This document shows positions 32,971-43,500 of a stretch of 64,000 nucleotides of DNA, piece by piece. This stretch comes from Fimenecus sp045593555 (lineage in GTDB: Bacteria; Bacillota; Clostridia; Oscillospirales; Acutalibacteraceae). The translations under genes were made by a program, and so were the position numbers. The notes beneath the pieces were generated by a model that was not told the DNA's origin, did no database searches, and worked only from the letters and a program-made list of their open reading frames with translations. Within the stretch, counting starts at the first letter, position 1. Each line of letters starts with the position of its first letter. Location: assembly GCA_045593555.1 (NCBI GenBank), contig JAZNWU010000031.1:50939-114938 (forward strand). Reading direction: 5' to 3'.

Positions 32971-33465
32971 ATGAAAAAAGTAGGAATTTTAATGGGAAGC
33001 GATAGTGACCTTCCGATTATTAAAAAAACAACAGCTGTTCTTGATGATTTAGCTATTCCATATACAGTGAATATATATTCAGCACACAGAACTCCTGAAC
33101 AGGCTCGTGACTTTGCACTTAATGCGAGAGCTAATGATTACGGTGCATTGATTTGTGCTGCAGGTATGGCTGCACATCTTGCAGGTGCTATTGCTGCAAA
33201 TACAACATTACCGGTTATCGGTATCCCTTGTGCTTCACAGTATCTTGACGGTATGGACGCACTTCTTTCAACAGTTCAGATGCCTTCAGGTATTCCTGTT
33301 GCTACAGTTGCTATTAATGGTGGCGCAAATGCTGCTTTACTTGCTGCACAGATTATTGCGGTTGAAGATAAGACACTTGCAAATAAACTTGACAAAATGA
33401 GAAAAGATGCTGCTGATGTTGTCCTTAAAAAGGATGCAGAAGTAATGTCAAAATTAAATTCATAA
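32971..33465 (+). CDS. purE: N5-carboxyaminoimidazole ribonucleotide mutase
   Basis: Converts N5-CAIR to CAIR; 164 residues. GSDSDLPIIKK, YSAHRTPEQ with the catalytic His, AAGMAAHLAGAIAANT, and SQYLDGMDALLSTVQMPSG place it in class I. Class I enzymes usually work with PurK, which is not in this operon. First gene after the ZTP riboswitch; ribosome binding site AGGAGGT. Confidence 0.96.
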   Translation: MKKVGILMGSDSDLPIIKKTTAVLDDLAIPYTVNIYSAHRTPEQARDFALNARANDYGALICAAGMAAHLAGAIAANTTLPVIGIPCASQYLDGMDALLSTVQMPSGIPVATVAINGGANAALLAAQIIAVEDKTLANKLDKMRKDAADVVLKKDAEVMSKLNS

Positions 33466-33498
33466 AATCTTATATTTATTATAAAGGAGCAAAAAACT

Positions 33499-34179
33499 AT
33501 GGAAAAGATTTACACAGGTAAAACAAAGGACGTATTTAAGCTTGATAACGGCAATTGCCTTCTTAAATTTAAGGACGATTGCACAGGTAAAGATGGTGTG
33601 TTTGACCCGGGTGAAAACTCAGTTGGTCTTACAATTGATGGTGTTGGTGATGTAAATCTCCGTATGTCAATTTATTTCTTTGAAAAAGTTAATGCTGCAG
33701 GTATTAAGACTCACTATGTAAGTGCTAACCTCGAAGATACAACAATGGAAGTTCTTCCTGCAAAGGTATTTGGTCACGGTCTTGAAGTAATTTGCCGTCA
33801 TAAGGCTGTTGGTAGCTTTATCCGTCGTTATGGTGATTACATTGAAGAGGGTGCTGACCTTCCTGCTTATGTTGAAATGACATTTAAAGACGATGCAAAG
33901 GGTGACCCACTTGTAATTAAGGACGCTCTTGTGGCTCTCGGTGTTATGACTGACAAGCAGTATGAGGATATCAAGAAGATGACTCAAGATATTACTCAAA
34001 TTGTTGCTGATGACCTTAAGGAAAAGGGACTTGTTCTTTATGACATCAAGTTTGAATTCGGTTATGACCCGGACGGTAATGTAATGCTTATCGACGAAAT
34101 CGCATCAGGTAATATGCGTGTTTACAAGGATGGCAAGTACATTGACCCAATGACACTTTCAGAGCTTTTCTTTGCATAA
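33499..34179 (+). CDS. purC: SAICAR synthetase
   Basis: ATP-dependent addition of aspartate to CAIR; 226 residues, SAICAR synthetase fold. YTGKTKDVFK at the N-terminus binds ATP; EVICRHKAVGSFIRRYG and LIDEIASGNMRVYKDGKYI are family signatures, the latter replacing the usual SPDxxR region. Twelve bases separate it from purF. Confidence 0.95.
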   Translation: MEKIYTGKTKDVFKLDNGNCLLKFKDDCTGKDGVFDPGENSVGLTIDGVGDVNLRMSIYFFEKVNAAGIKTHYVSANLEDTTMEVLPAKVFGHGLEVICRHKAVGSFIRRYGDYIEEGADLPAYVEMTFKDDAKGDPLVIKDALVALGVMTDKQYEDIKKMTQDITQIVADDLKEKGLVLYDIKFEFGYDPDGNVMLIDEIASGNMRVYKDGKYIDPMTLSELFFA

Positions 34180-34190
34180 GGAGTATATAA

Positions 34191-35615
34191 ATGGGTGGTT
34201 TCTTTGGTGCGGTCAGTAAAAATGATGCTGTTTTAGATGTATTCTTTGGTACTGACTATCACTCACATCTCGGTACTCGTCGTGGCGGTATTGCGGCTTT
34301 CGATAAGAGTATCGGTTTACAACGAAAAATTCATAAAATAGAAAATTCACCATTCAGAACAAAGTTTGAGAATATTTCTAATCAGATGAAGGGTAATTCA
34401 GCAATCGGTTGCATCAGTGACTCTGATGCTCAACCGTTGCTTATCCGTTCAAAACTTGGATTATATGCAATCTGTATTATTGGTTTAATTAACAATAAAG
34501 AAAAGCTTGTTGAGGAATATCTTTTCTCAAATGGTGGTCACTTTGGTGCAATGACAAATGATGGTATTAACTCTACTGAGCTTGTTGCTGCATTGATTAA
34601 TCAAAAAGATAATTTTGCAGACGGTATTGCTTTTGCACAAAGTCATATTGAAGGTACTGCTTCAATTCTTATTCTTAAAAATGATGGTAATATTATTTGT
34701 GCAAGAGATGGACTTGGTCGAATTCCTGTTTTGATAGGACAAAGAGATGATGGATATTGCGTATCCTTTGAAGATTTTGCATATAAAAAATTAGGATATT
34801 CTGACTATAAAGAGCTTGGTGCAGGCGAAATTGTTGAGCTTTCAGCAGATTCAATTACTGTTTTAAGAGAAGCAGGAGAAAAAATGAAAATCTGTGCTTT
34901 TCTCTGGTCATATTACGGATATTCAACATCTTGTTATGAAGGTGTTAATGTTGAAGTAATGAGATATGAAAACGGTAAAATAATGGCGCAGGCTGACCGT
35001 GAAAACAATATTGCACAGGATATTGACTATGTAAGTGGTGTTCCTGATTCAGGTACTCCTCACGCAATCGGATATGCTAATGAAAGCGGTATTCAGTTTG
35101 CACGACCATTTATTAAATACACTCCAACTTGGGCAAGAAGCTTTACACCATCTAATCAGAATGAAAGAAACAGAGTCGCAAAAATGAAGCAGATTCCTGT
35201 TCACGATTTGATTCAGAATAAGAAGTTACTTTTTGTTGATGACAGTATTGTCAGAGGTACTCAGCTTCGTGAAACTGTTGAATTCCTTTATGAAAACGGT
35301 GCAAAAGAAGTTCATATTCGTTCAGCTTGTCCGCCAATAATGTATGGTTGTAAATACCTCAATTTTTCTCGTGCTACATCTGATATGGAGTTAATTGCAC
35401 GTAGTACGATTGTTGAATTAGAAGGTGAAGAAGGCTTCAAGTATATTGATGAATATATTAATTCATCAACAGAGCGTGGCAAAAATCTTAGAAAAGCTAT
35501 TTGTGATAAGTTACATTTTACATCTCTTGAATTCCAATCAATTGATGGTATTATAAAAGCTATTGGACTTCCTGCTGAAAAGATATGTACTTATTGCTGG
35601 AATGGTAAAGGTTAA
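34191..35615 (+). CDS. purF: Amidophosphoribosyltransferase-like protein lacking the glutaminase nucleophile
   Basis: PurF homologue of 474 residues in the expected operon position. The phosphoribosyltransferase half is intact: VDDSIVRGTQLRE binds PRPP, and iron-sulphur cysteines are kept (MKICAF, PPIMYGC, CTYC near the end). The glutaminase half is degenerate: it begins MGGFFGAVS, with Gly where every active PurF has its N-terminal Cys; the HxRYST and HNGNL glutamine-binding motifs appear as GCISDSDAQPL and IIGLINNKE. No alternative start restores a Cys. It may use free ammonia or a partner glutaminase. It is the only PurF-like gene in the window. Confidence 0.88.
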   Translation: MGGFFGAVSKNDAVLDVFFGTDYHSHLGTRRGGIAAFDKSIGLQRKIHKIENSPFRTKFENISNQMKGNSAIGCISDSDAQPLLIRSKLGLYAICIIGLINNKEKLVEEYLFSNGGHFGAMTNDGINSTELVAALINQKDNFADGIAFAQSHIEGTASILILKNDGNIICARDGLGRIPVLIGQRDDGYCVSFEDFAYKKLGYSDYKELGAGEIVELSADSITVLREAGEKMKICAFLWSYYGYSTSCYEGVNVEVMRYENGKIMAQADRENNIAQDIDYVSGVPDSGTPHAIGYANESGIQFARPFIKYTPTWARSFTPSNQNERNRVAKMKQIPVHDLIQNKKLLFVDDSIVRGTQLRETVEFLYENGAKEVHIRSACPPIMYGCKYLNFSRATSDMELIARSTIVELEGEEGFKYIDEYINSSTERGKNLRKAICDKLHFTSLEFQSIDGIIKAIGLPAEKICTYCWNGKG

Positions 35616-35641
35616 AAACGAACAATACAGGAGAATATAAT

Positions 35642-36694
35642 ATGGAACATAAAAATTCTTTCTCTGCAAGCTACGCAGCTGCAGGTGTAGATATTACTGC
35701 TGGTTATAAATCAGTAGAATTAATGAAAAAACACGTAGCAAGAACTCGTAATGAGGGTTCTGTTGATGATGTAGGTGGTTTCGGTGGTTGTTTTGACCTT
35801 AGTTGTGTTGCAGGAATGGAACATCCTATTTCTGTTTCAGGTACTGACGGTTGCGGCACTAAAGTTAAGTTAGCTATTCTTATGGATAAGCATGACACAA
35901 TCGGTATTGATGCAGTTGCAATGTGTGTTAATGATATTATCTGTGTTGGTGCAAAGCCATTATTCTTCCTTGACTATATTGCTTGTGGTAAAAATTATCC
36001 TGAAAAGATTGCTGAAATCGTTAGTGGTGTAGCTGAAGGTTGTGTTCAATCAGGTTGTGCACTTATCGGTGGTGAAACAGCAGAGCATCCCGGTTTAATG
36101 CCAGAGGAAGATTATGACCTTGCAGGTTTTGCAGTTGGTGTTGTTGATAAGCCAAAGATGATTGATAACAGCAAAATGGCAGTTGGTGATGTTGTTATAG
36201 CTCTTCCTTCAACAGGTATTCATTCAAATGGCTTCAGCTTATGTCGTAAGGTTTTTGATATTGATAATAATAATCCTGAACTTTATGTTGAAAGAGAAGA
36301 ATTAGGTGGCAAGAGTATTGCTGAGGCTTTACTTGTTCCAACAAAGATTTATGTTAAGCCTGTTCTTGCTCTTATTGAAAAGGTAAATGTTAAGGGCATT
36401 TCTCATATTACAGGCGGTGGCTTTTACGAGAATATTCCACGTTCAATTCCTGATGGATTATGTGCAAAGATTGATAAATCTGCTGTAAAAGTACTTCCAA
36501 TTTTTGATGTTATTGCAAAATGGGGCAACATTCCTGAACGTGATATGTTCAATACATATAATATGGGCGTTGGTATGAGCATTGTTGTTCCTGCAGATGA
36601 AGTTGAGCTTTCACTTTCAATCCTTAAGGAAAATGATATTGACGCTTATGTTATCGGTGAAATCGTTGAAGGCGACGAGAAGGTGCTTTTATAA
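35642..36694 (+). CDS. purM: Phosphoribosylformylglycinamidine cyclo-ligase (AIR synthetase)
   Basis: Closes the imidazole ring with ATP; 350 residues. YAAAGVDITAGYKSVELMK is the N-terminal signature; SGTDGCGTKVKLAI, IDAVAMCVNDIICVGAKPLFFLD (read in two parts), LIGGETAEHPG and HITGGGFYENIPR follow in order. Overlaps purN by one base. Confidence 0.97.
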   Translation: MEHKNSFSASYAAAGVDITAGYKSVELMKKHVARTRNEGSVDDVGGFGGCFDLSCVAGMEHPISVSGTDGCGTKVKLAILMDKHDTIGIDAVAMCVNDIICVGAKPLFFLDYIACGKNYPEKIAEIVSGVAEGCVQSGCALIGGETAEHPGLMPEEDYDLAGFAVGVVDKPKMIDNSKMAVGDVVIALPSTGIHSNGFSLCRKVFDIDNNNPELYVEREELGGKSIAEALLVPTKIYVKPVLALIEKVNVKGISHITGGGFYENIPRSIPDGLCAKIDKSAVKVLPIFDVIAKWGNIPERDMFNTYNMGVGMSIVVPADEVELSLSILKENDIDAYVIGEIVEGDEKVLL

Positions 36695-37320
36695 TGAGTA
36701 AGAATATTGTCGTTCTGGTTTCTGGTGGAGGTACTAATCTTCAGGCTCTTATTGATGCACAAAACAGGGGAGAGCTGGGAAATGGAAAAATTACTTGTGT
36801 AATTTCTTCAAAAGCTGATGCTTATGCTCTTACACGTGCTGAAAATAACGGAATTAAAACAAGAACACTTATTAGAAAAGATTATGCAGATATTTCATCA
36901 TACAGCTGTGCTATGAGAGATTTGCTTTTAGAGGAAAAAGCAGATTTGATTGTATATGCAGGTTTTATGACTATACTTGATGAAAATGTATGCAATACTT
37001 TTGAAAATAAAATGATTAATGTGCATCCTGCACTTATTCCGTCATTTTGCGGAAAAGGTTTTTATGGATTGCATGTTCATGAAGAAGCACTTAAAAAAGG
37101 TGTTAAGGTTTCAGGTGCAACAGTTCATTTTGTTACTGCTGAATGTGATGCAGGACCAATTATCCTTCAGAAAGCTGTTGAGGTAATTGATGATGATACA
37201 CCTGAAAGCTTACAAAAAAGAATTATGGAACAGGCTGAATGGAAAATTCTTCCAAAGGCTGTAGGGCTTTTCTGCGACGATAAAATTGTTGTAGAAAACG
37301 GAAAATCATATATAAAATAA
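36694..37320 (+). CDS. purN: Phosphoribosylglycinamide formyltransferase
   Basis: Formyl-folate dependent step to FGAR; 208 residues. SGGGTNLQAL binds GAR phosphate, ISSKADAYAL, the catalytic Asn/His/Asp set in MINVHPALIPSFCGKGFYG, then KVSGATVHFVTAECDAGPII. Start overlaps the purM stop (TAATG). Confidence 0.96.
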   Translation: MSKNIVVLVSGGGTNLQALIDAQNRGELGNGKITCVISSKADAYALTRAENNGIKTRTLIRKDYADISSYSCAMRDLLLEEKADLIVYAGFMTILDENVCNTFENKMINVHPALIPSFCGKGFYGLHVHEEALKKGVKVSGATVHFVTAECDAGPIILQKAVEVIDDDTPESLQKRIMEQAEWKILPKAVGLFCDDKIVVENGKSYIK

Positions 37321-37335
37321 CCGGAGGAATGAATA

Positions 37336-38052
37336 ATGGAAATTAAATCACTTGAAAATGAACTTAATTCTCTTGCTTATCACGGTAGAGGAATTATTAT
37401 CGGTAAAAGTGCTGATGGTAAAAAGGCTATAACAGCATATTTTATTATGGGTAGAAGTGTTAACAGCCGTAATCGTGTTTTTGTTGCAGAAGGTGATGCA
37501 ATGAGAACAAAGGCTTTTGATGAGTCAAAAATGACAGACCCACACCTTATTATCTACTATCCTGTTCGTGTTCTTGGTAATAAAACTATTGTTACAAATG
37601 GTGACCAAACAGACACTATTTATGAGCTTATGGATAAGCAGATGACTTTTGAACAGGCACTTCGTACTCGTGAATTTGAAGATGATGCTCCAAACTATAC
37701 ACCAAGAATTTCAGGTATTATCAGACTTGAAAATGGCGATATGAATTATGCCATGTCAATTCTCAAATCTGCTGATGGTGACGGAAGTTCATGTCAGAGA
37801 TATAATTTTGCTTATTCAAATCCTCTTGCAGGTAAAGCTAAATTTATTCATACATATAAGTGTGATGGTAATCCACTTCCAAGCTTTGAGGGCGAACCAA
37901 AAACACTTGAGCTTCCTGATGTTGATATTGATACAATGACAGATATTATCTGGAAGAATCTTAATGAAGACAATAAAGTTTCTCTTTTTGTAAGATACAT
38001 TGACCTTGCAACAGGAGAATTTGAATCGAGAATTGTTAATAAAAATGAATAA
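37336..38052 (+). CDS. purO: IMP cyclohydrolase, PurO-like
   Basis: Protein of 238 residues of the archaeal-type IMP cyclohydrolase family, which closes FAICAR to IMP. Family features include AYHGRGIIIGKSADGKK, YFIMGRSVNSRNR, and the C-terminal FVRYIDLATGE. It lies directly ahead of a formyltransferase that lacks the cyclohydrolase domain of normal PurH, which explains its presence. Confidence 0.87.
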   Translation: MEIKSLENELNSLAYHGRGIIIGKSADGKKAITAYFIMGRSVNSRNRVFVAEGDAMRTKAFDESKMTDPHLIIYYPVRVLGNKTIVTNGDQTDTIYELMDKQMTFEQALRTREFEDDAPNYTPRISGIIRLENGDMNYAMSILKSADGDGSSCQRYNFAYSNPLAGKAKFIHTYKCDGNPLPSFEGEPKTLELPDVDIDTMTDIIWKNLNEDNKVSLFVRYIDLATGEFESRIVNKNE

Positions 38053-38063
38053 GGAGATTAGAA

Positions 38064-39248
38064 ATGAAAGAATTTGAACTTAAATATGGTTGTAACCCTA
38101 ATCAGAAACCATCAAAGATTTATATGGAAGATGGTTCTGAACTTCCAATTGAAATTCTTAACGGAAGACCGGGATTCATCAATTTCCTTGATGCATTTAA
38201 TTCTTGGCAGCTTGTTAAGGAAATTAAGGACATTCTCGGTATACCTGCAGCAACATCTTTTAAGCATGTTAGTCCTACATCAGCTGCTGTTGGTGTAAAA
38301 CTTCCTGATTCACTTAAAAAAGCTTGCTTTGTTGATGATATAGAGGACCTTGATGATTCACCACTTGCTTGTGCTTATGCTCGTGCTCGTGGTACTGACA
38401 GAATGTCATCATTTGGTGACTGGATTGCATTAAGTGACGAATGTGATGCTACAACAGCAAAGCTTGTTGCTCGTGAAGTATCTGACGGTATTATTGCACC
38501 GGGTTACTCTGATGAAGCTCTTGAAATCCTTAAGGGTAAGAGAAACGGTAACTATAATATTGTTAAAATTGATGCAAATTATGTTCCTGCTGTTAAGGAA
38601 AAGAAGCAGGTTTTCGGTATTACATTTGAACAAGGAAGAAATAATTTCAGAATTGATGAAGAACTTCTTTCAAATATGGTTACTGAAAATAAAGAATTCC
38701 CAGAAGAAGCAAAGCGTGACCTTATAATTGCTCTTATCACTCTTAAATATACTCAGTCTAACTCTGTTTGCTACGCTTATGACGGACAAGCTATCGGTGT
38801 TGGTGCAGGTCAGCAGTCAAGAATTCACTGTACAAGACTTGCAGGTACAAAGGCTGATACATGGCATCTTCGTCAACATCCAAAAGTACTTAATCTTCCA
38901 TTCCGTGATGATATCCGTCGTCCTGACAGAGATAATGTTATTGATGGTTATATTAATAAGAATGAAGAGGACGTTTGTGCGGAAGGAATCTGGCAGAAAT
39001 ATTTCAAAACACAGCCTGAACCACTTACTGATAAAGAAGCAAGAGAATACCTTGATGGTATTACAGGCGTTTCAGTTGGTTCTGATGCATTCTTCCCATT
39101 CAGTGATAATATTGAAAGAGCTCGTAAGAGTGGTGTTTCATATATTGCCGAGCCGGGTGGTTCAATCCGTGATGACGTTGTAATTGATTGTTGTAATAAA
39201 TACGGTATTGCAATGGCATTTACAGGTATGCGTTTATTCCATCATTAA
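38064..39248 (+). CDS. purH: AICAR formyltransferase without IMP cyclohydrolase domain
   Basis: Transfers a formyl group to AICAR (ZMP); 394 residues against about 510 for bifunctional PurH. Sequence starts at the transformylase domain: ELKYGCNPNQKPSKIY, SFKHVSPTSAAVG with the catalytic Lys-His pair, LKYTQSNSVCYAYDGQAIG, GAGQQSRIHCTRLAG, DAFFPFSDNIERA and EPGGSIRDD. A normal ribosome binding site and ATG argue against truncation; the missing activity is supplied by the preceding gene. Confidence 0.93.
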   Translation: MKEFELKYGCNPNQKPSKIYMEDGSELPIEILNGRPGFINFLDAFNSWQLVKEIKDILGIPAATSFKHVSPTSAAVGVKLPDSLKKACFVDDIEDLDDSPLACAYARARGTDRMSSFGDWIALSDECDATTAKLVAREVSDGIIAPGYSDEALEILKGKRNGNYNIVKIDANYVPAVKEKKQVFGITFEQGRNNFRIDEELLSNMVTENKEFPEEAKRDLIIALITLKYTQSNSVCYAYDGQAIGVGAGQQSRIHCTRLAGTKADTWHLRQHPKVLNLPFRDDIRRPDRDNVIDGYINKNEEDVCAEGIWQKYFKTQPEPLTDKEAREYLDGITGVSVGSDAFFPFSDNIERARKSGVSYIAEPGGSIRDDVVIDCCNKYGIAMAFTGMRLFHH

Positions 39249-39260
39249 TTTTGAGGTATT

Positions 39261-40535
39261 ATGATGAAAATAATGGTTGTCGGTGGTGGCGGCAGAGAAC
39301 ATGCTATCATCAAAAAGATTAAAGAAAATAAAAATGTTACAGAAATCTTTGCATTACCGGGAAATGGTGGTATGAAGGATGATGCAACACTTGTTAATAT
39401 AGGTGCAAAGGATATAGATAATATCGTTAAATTTGCAGTTGATAATAAAATTGATTTTGCAGTTGTAGCTCCTGATGACCCACTTGTGCTTGGCTGTGTT
39501 GATGCTCTCAATGCAGTTGGTGTCAAGTGCTTTGGTCCGAAAAAGGATGCTGCAATTATTGAGGGAAGTAAGGCTTTTTCAAAAAATCTTATGAAAAAGT
39601 ACAATATTCCGACTGCTGCATTTGAGATATTTAATAACGCTGAAGATGCTCTTAAATATCTTGAAACTGCTCCAATTCCAACAGTTGTTAAGGCAGATGG
39701 TCTTGCACTTGGTAAAGGTGTTATAATAGCAATGACTCGTGAAGAAGCCGTTGATGCGGTTAAGTCGATTATGGAAGATAAAATCTTCGGTGAAAGTGGT
39801 AACAACATCGTTATCGAAGAGTTTTTAACAGGCCCTGAGGTTTCTGTTCTTTCATTTACAGACGGAAATATCGTTGTTCCTATGATTTCATCAATGGACC
39901 ATAAACGTGCTCTTGATAATGATGAAGGTCTTAACACAGGTGGTATGGGTACAATTGCTCCTAACCCTTATTACACCGAGGATATTGCAAAGGAATGTAT
40001 GGAAACAATTTTTGTTCCTACAATTGAAGCAATGAAGGCTGAGGGCAGAACTTTCAAAGGTTGCTTATATTTTGGACTTATGCTTACTCCAAACGGACCA
40101 AAGGTTATTGAATATAACTGTCGTTTCGGTGACCCTGAAACTCAGGTTGTGTTACCTCTTCTTGAGAGTGATTTACTTGATATTATGATGGCAGTTGCTG
40201 ATGAGCGTTTGACTGACGATATGGTGAAATTCTCTGATAAATCTGCTTGTTGTGTTGTTATGGCTTCAAATGGCTATCCTGTTAAATACGAAAGTGGATT
40301 TAAAATCACAGTTGATGATGATTTTGACGATAATCTTTATATTGCAGGTGCTAAACTTAATGGTGAAGATGTTGTAACAGCAGGTGGTCGTGTACTTGGT
40401 GTTGTTGCAGTTCAGAATGACCTTGTTTCTGCTATCGAAAAGTCATATTCTTCAGTTAAAAAAGTTCACTTTGACAATGCTTTTTACAGAAATGATATAG
40501 GTGCAAAGGCACTTAGAGTATTAAAGGAGGGTTAA
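39261..40535 (+). CDS. purD: Phosphoribosylamine-glycine ligase
   Basis: ATP-grasp ligase of 424 residues making GAR. VVGGGGREHAI at the N-terminus, FGPKKDAAIIEGSKAFSKN, VVKADGLALGKGV for ATP, VLSFTDG, and YNCRFGDPETQ with metal ligands. The start is the first of two adjacent ATG codons after GAGGTATT. Five bases before purL. Confidence 0.97.
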   Translation: MMKIMVVGGGGREHAIIKKIKENKNVTEIFALPGNGGMKDDATLVNIGAKDIDNIVKFAVDNKIDFAVVAPDDPLVLGCVDALNAVGVKCFGPKKDAAIIEGSKAFSKNLMKKYNIPTAAFEIFNNAEDALKYLETAPIPTVVKADGLALGKGVIIAMTREEAVDAVKSIMEDKIFGESGNNIVIEEFLTGPEVSVLSFTDGNIVVPMISSMDHKRALDNDEGLNTGGMGTIAPNPYYTEDIAKECMETIFVPTIEAMKAEGRTFKGCLYFGLMLTPNGPKVIEYNCRFGDPETQVVLPLLESDLLDIMMAVADERLTDDMVKFSDKSACCVVMASNGYPVKYESGFKITVDDDFDDNLYIAGAKLNGEDVVTAGGRVLGVVAVQNDLVSAIEKSYSSVKKVHFDNAFYRNDIGAKALRVLKEG

Positions 40536-40540
40536 TAAGG

Positions 40541-43500
40541 ATGGTATATCGTATATTCGTTGAAAAGAAGACAGGGCTGGATAATGAAGCTAAAGGTCTT
40601 CTCAATGAAGCAAAAAACTTGCTTGGAATTGATAATTTAGAAGATATTCGTCTTTTTAATCGCTATGATGCTGAAAATATAACAGATGAATTATTCCAAT
40701 ATGCTGTTAAAACAGTTTTCTCTGAACCTCAACTTGATAAAGTTTCTACTTGTTTAGACATTTCTGATACTTATGTTTTTGCAGTTGAGGCTCTTCCGGG
40801 TCAGTTTGACCAGAGAGCTGACTCTGCAGCACAATGTATTCAGATTATTTCACAGGGTGAGCGTCCTCTTATCCGTACAGCAAAGGTTTATGCACTTTAT
40901 GGTGATTTGACAGAGAAAGATATTGCTGCTTTCAAGAATCACGTTATTAACGCTGTTGAAAGTCGTGAAGCATCTCTTGAATTACCTGAGACACTTGCAG
41001 CTCAATATGCGGCACCTGAAACAGTTGCTACTGTTGACGGATTTGTTTCAATGGATGAAACAGCACTTGCTGCTCTTCTTGATGAAAAGGGACTTGCTAT
41101 GGACCTTGATGACCTTAAATTCTTACAGGCATATTTCAGAGATACAGAGCATAGAGACCCTACAATTACAGAAATCCGTGTTGTTGATACATACTGGTCT
41201 GACCATTGTCGTCACACAACATTCTCTACTCACCTTGATAATGTTCGCATTGATGACCCTGCGGTGCAGGGAGCTTATGAACGCTATCTTGCTGCAAGAG
41301 TAGAAGTATATGGTGAAGAAAAAGCCGCTGCTCGTCCTCAGACTTTGATGGATATTGCTACAATCGGTACTAAAACACTTAAGAAGCGCGGTCTTCTTCC
41401 TGAACTTGACGAAAGTGAAGAAATCAATGCTTGTTCAATCCATGTTACTGCAACTGTAAATGGTGAAGACCAGGATTGGCTTCTTATGTTTAAGAATGAA
41501 ACTCATAACCACCCGACTGAAATTGAACCATTCGGCGGTGCTGCTACTTGTATCGGTGGTTGTATCCGTGACCCACTTTCAGGTCGTGCTTATGTTCATC
41601 AGGCAATGCGTGTAACAGGTGCAGGTGACCCAAGAAAAACTATTGCAGAAACTTTAGAAGGCAAACTTCCACAACGTAAAATTTGTCAGACTGCAGCAGC
41701 AGGTTATTCTTCATATGGTAATCAGATTGGTTTGGCTACCGGTCATGTTGCTGAAATTTATCACGAGGGCTTTGTTGCAAAACGTCTTGAATGTGGTGCA
41801 GTAGTTGCTGCTGCTCCTGCTTATAATGTTCGTCGTGAAAGACCTGCTCCGGGTGATGTTATCGTTCTCCTTGGTGGTCGTACAGGTCGTGACGGTATCG
41901 GTGGTGCTACAGGTTCATCAAAGAGCCATAATATGAAGTCACTTACAACTATGGCATCTGAAGTTCAGAAGGGTAATGCACCTGAAGAAAGAAAAATTCA
42001 GAGACTTTTCCGTAATGCTGAAGTTACTCGTTTGATTAAGCGTTGTAATGACTTTGGTGCAGGCGGTGTGTCAGTTGCTATCGGTGAGCTTGCTCCCGGT
42101 CTTCAGATTGACCTTGACGCAGTTCGTAAAAAATATGAAGGTCTTGACGGTACTGAAATTGCTATTTCTGAATCACAGGAAAGAATGGCTGTTGTTGTTG
42201 AAGCAAAAGATGCTGATAAATTTATTGCTTACGCACAGGAAGAAAACCTTGAAGCATATCGTGTTGCTGTTGTTACTGAAGAAGAACGCATGGTAATGAA
42301 ATGGAAAGGCAATGTTATTGCTGACCTTAGCCGTGCATTCCTTGATACAAACGGTGCTGTTAAGCATATGGATGTTACTGTTACAGAAAAAGACCTTTCT
42401 GTTTTAAGTAAAGCTATGTATAGTTCACTTCGTGAAATGGCTTCTGACCTTCGTACAGCAAGTCAGAGAGGTCTTGTTGAACGCTTTGACTCAACAATCG
42501 GTGCAGGTAGCGTTGTAATGCCTTATGGCGGTAAGCGTCAGCTTACTCCTACACAGTCTATGGCTGCTGTTTTACCTGTTCTTCCGGGACAGGAAACTGA
42601 CCAGGCAAGTGTATTCAGTTGGGGTTGTGACCCTGACCATCTTTCTGTTGACCCTTATACAGGTGCTCGTGCTTCAATTTACAATTCAGTTGCAAAGCTT
42701 GTTGCAGCAGGTTGTGATTATAAACTCGCATATTTAACATTACAGGAATTCTTTGAAAGACTTAAAACAGAACCTGAGCGTTGGGGCAAACCTTTTGCAG
42801 CTCTTCTCGGTGCACTTGATGCACAGCTTGAGTTAAACGCTGCTGCAATCGGTGGTAAGGACTCAATGTCAGGTACATTCCTTGATTTAGATGTTCCACC
42901 AACACTTATTTCATTTGCTATTGCTCCAATTAAGAAACAAGATGTAATTACTCCTGAGTTTAAAGAGGCAAATCGTCCTGTATATCTCTTTGGTGCAACT
43001 GATGAAAGTGTAGATAGCCTTAAGGCTACTTGGGAAGCATTCCATAACCTTTGTAAAGAAGGTAAAGTAAAGGCTTCTTGGGCAGTTGAACACGGTATCG
43101 GCGAAGGTATTATGAAAATGTCTTTCGGTAATAACATCGGTTTCAAATCATCTGCTGAACTTAAAGATAATTGGCATCTCGGTATGTACGGTTTCATTAT
43201 TGCAGAGCTTACTGAAGATGTTGAGATTCCAGGTGTAATGAAGCTTGGTGCAACAACTGCTGAACCTGTAATCACACTTGAAAATGACAGTGTAACAATT
43301 GAAGAACTTTACAAGTTACATACTGCTACACTCGAAAGTGTATATCCTACAAAGGCTAAAGAGGATAAGGGCAAAATTCCTACATATTCATTTGACGGTA
43401 AATGTGAAATTTCTCCTGAAAACAAGGTTGTTAAGCCTAAAGTTCTTATCCCTGTGTTCCCCGGCACAAATTGTGAATACGATTCAGCTCGTGCAGTTGA

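Noticed and set aside
38064..39248. purH as a 5'-truncated pseudogene
   Set aside because: It has its own ribosome binding site and ATG, all transformylase motifs are intact, and the missing activity is provided by the adjacent PurO-like gene.
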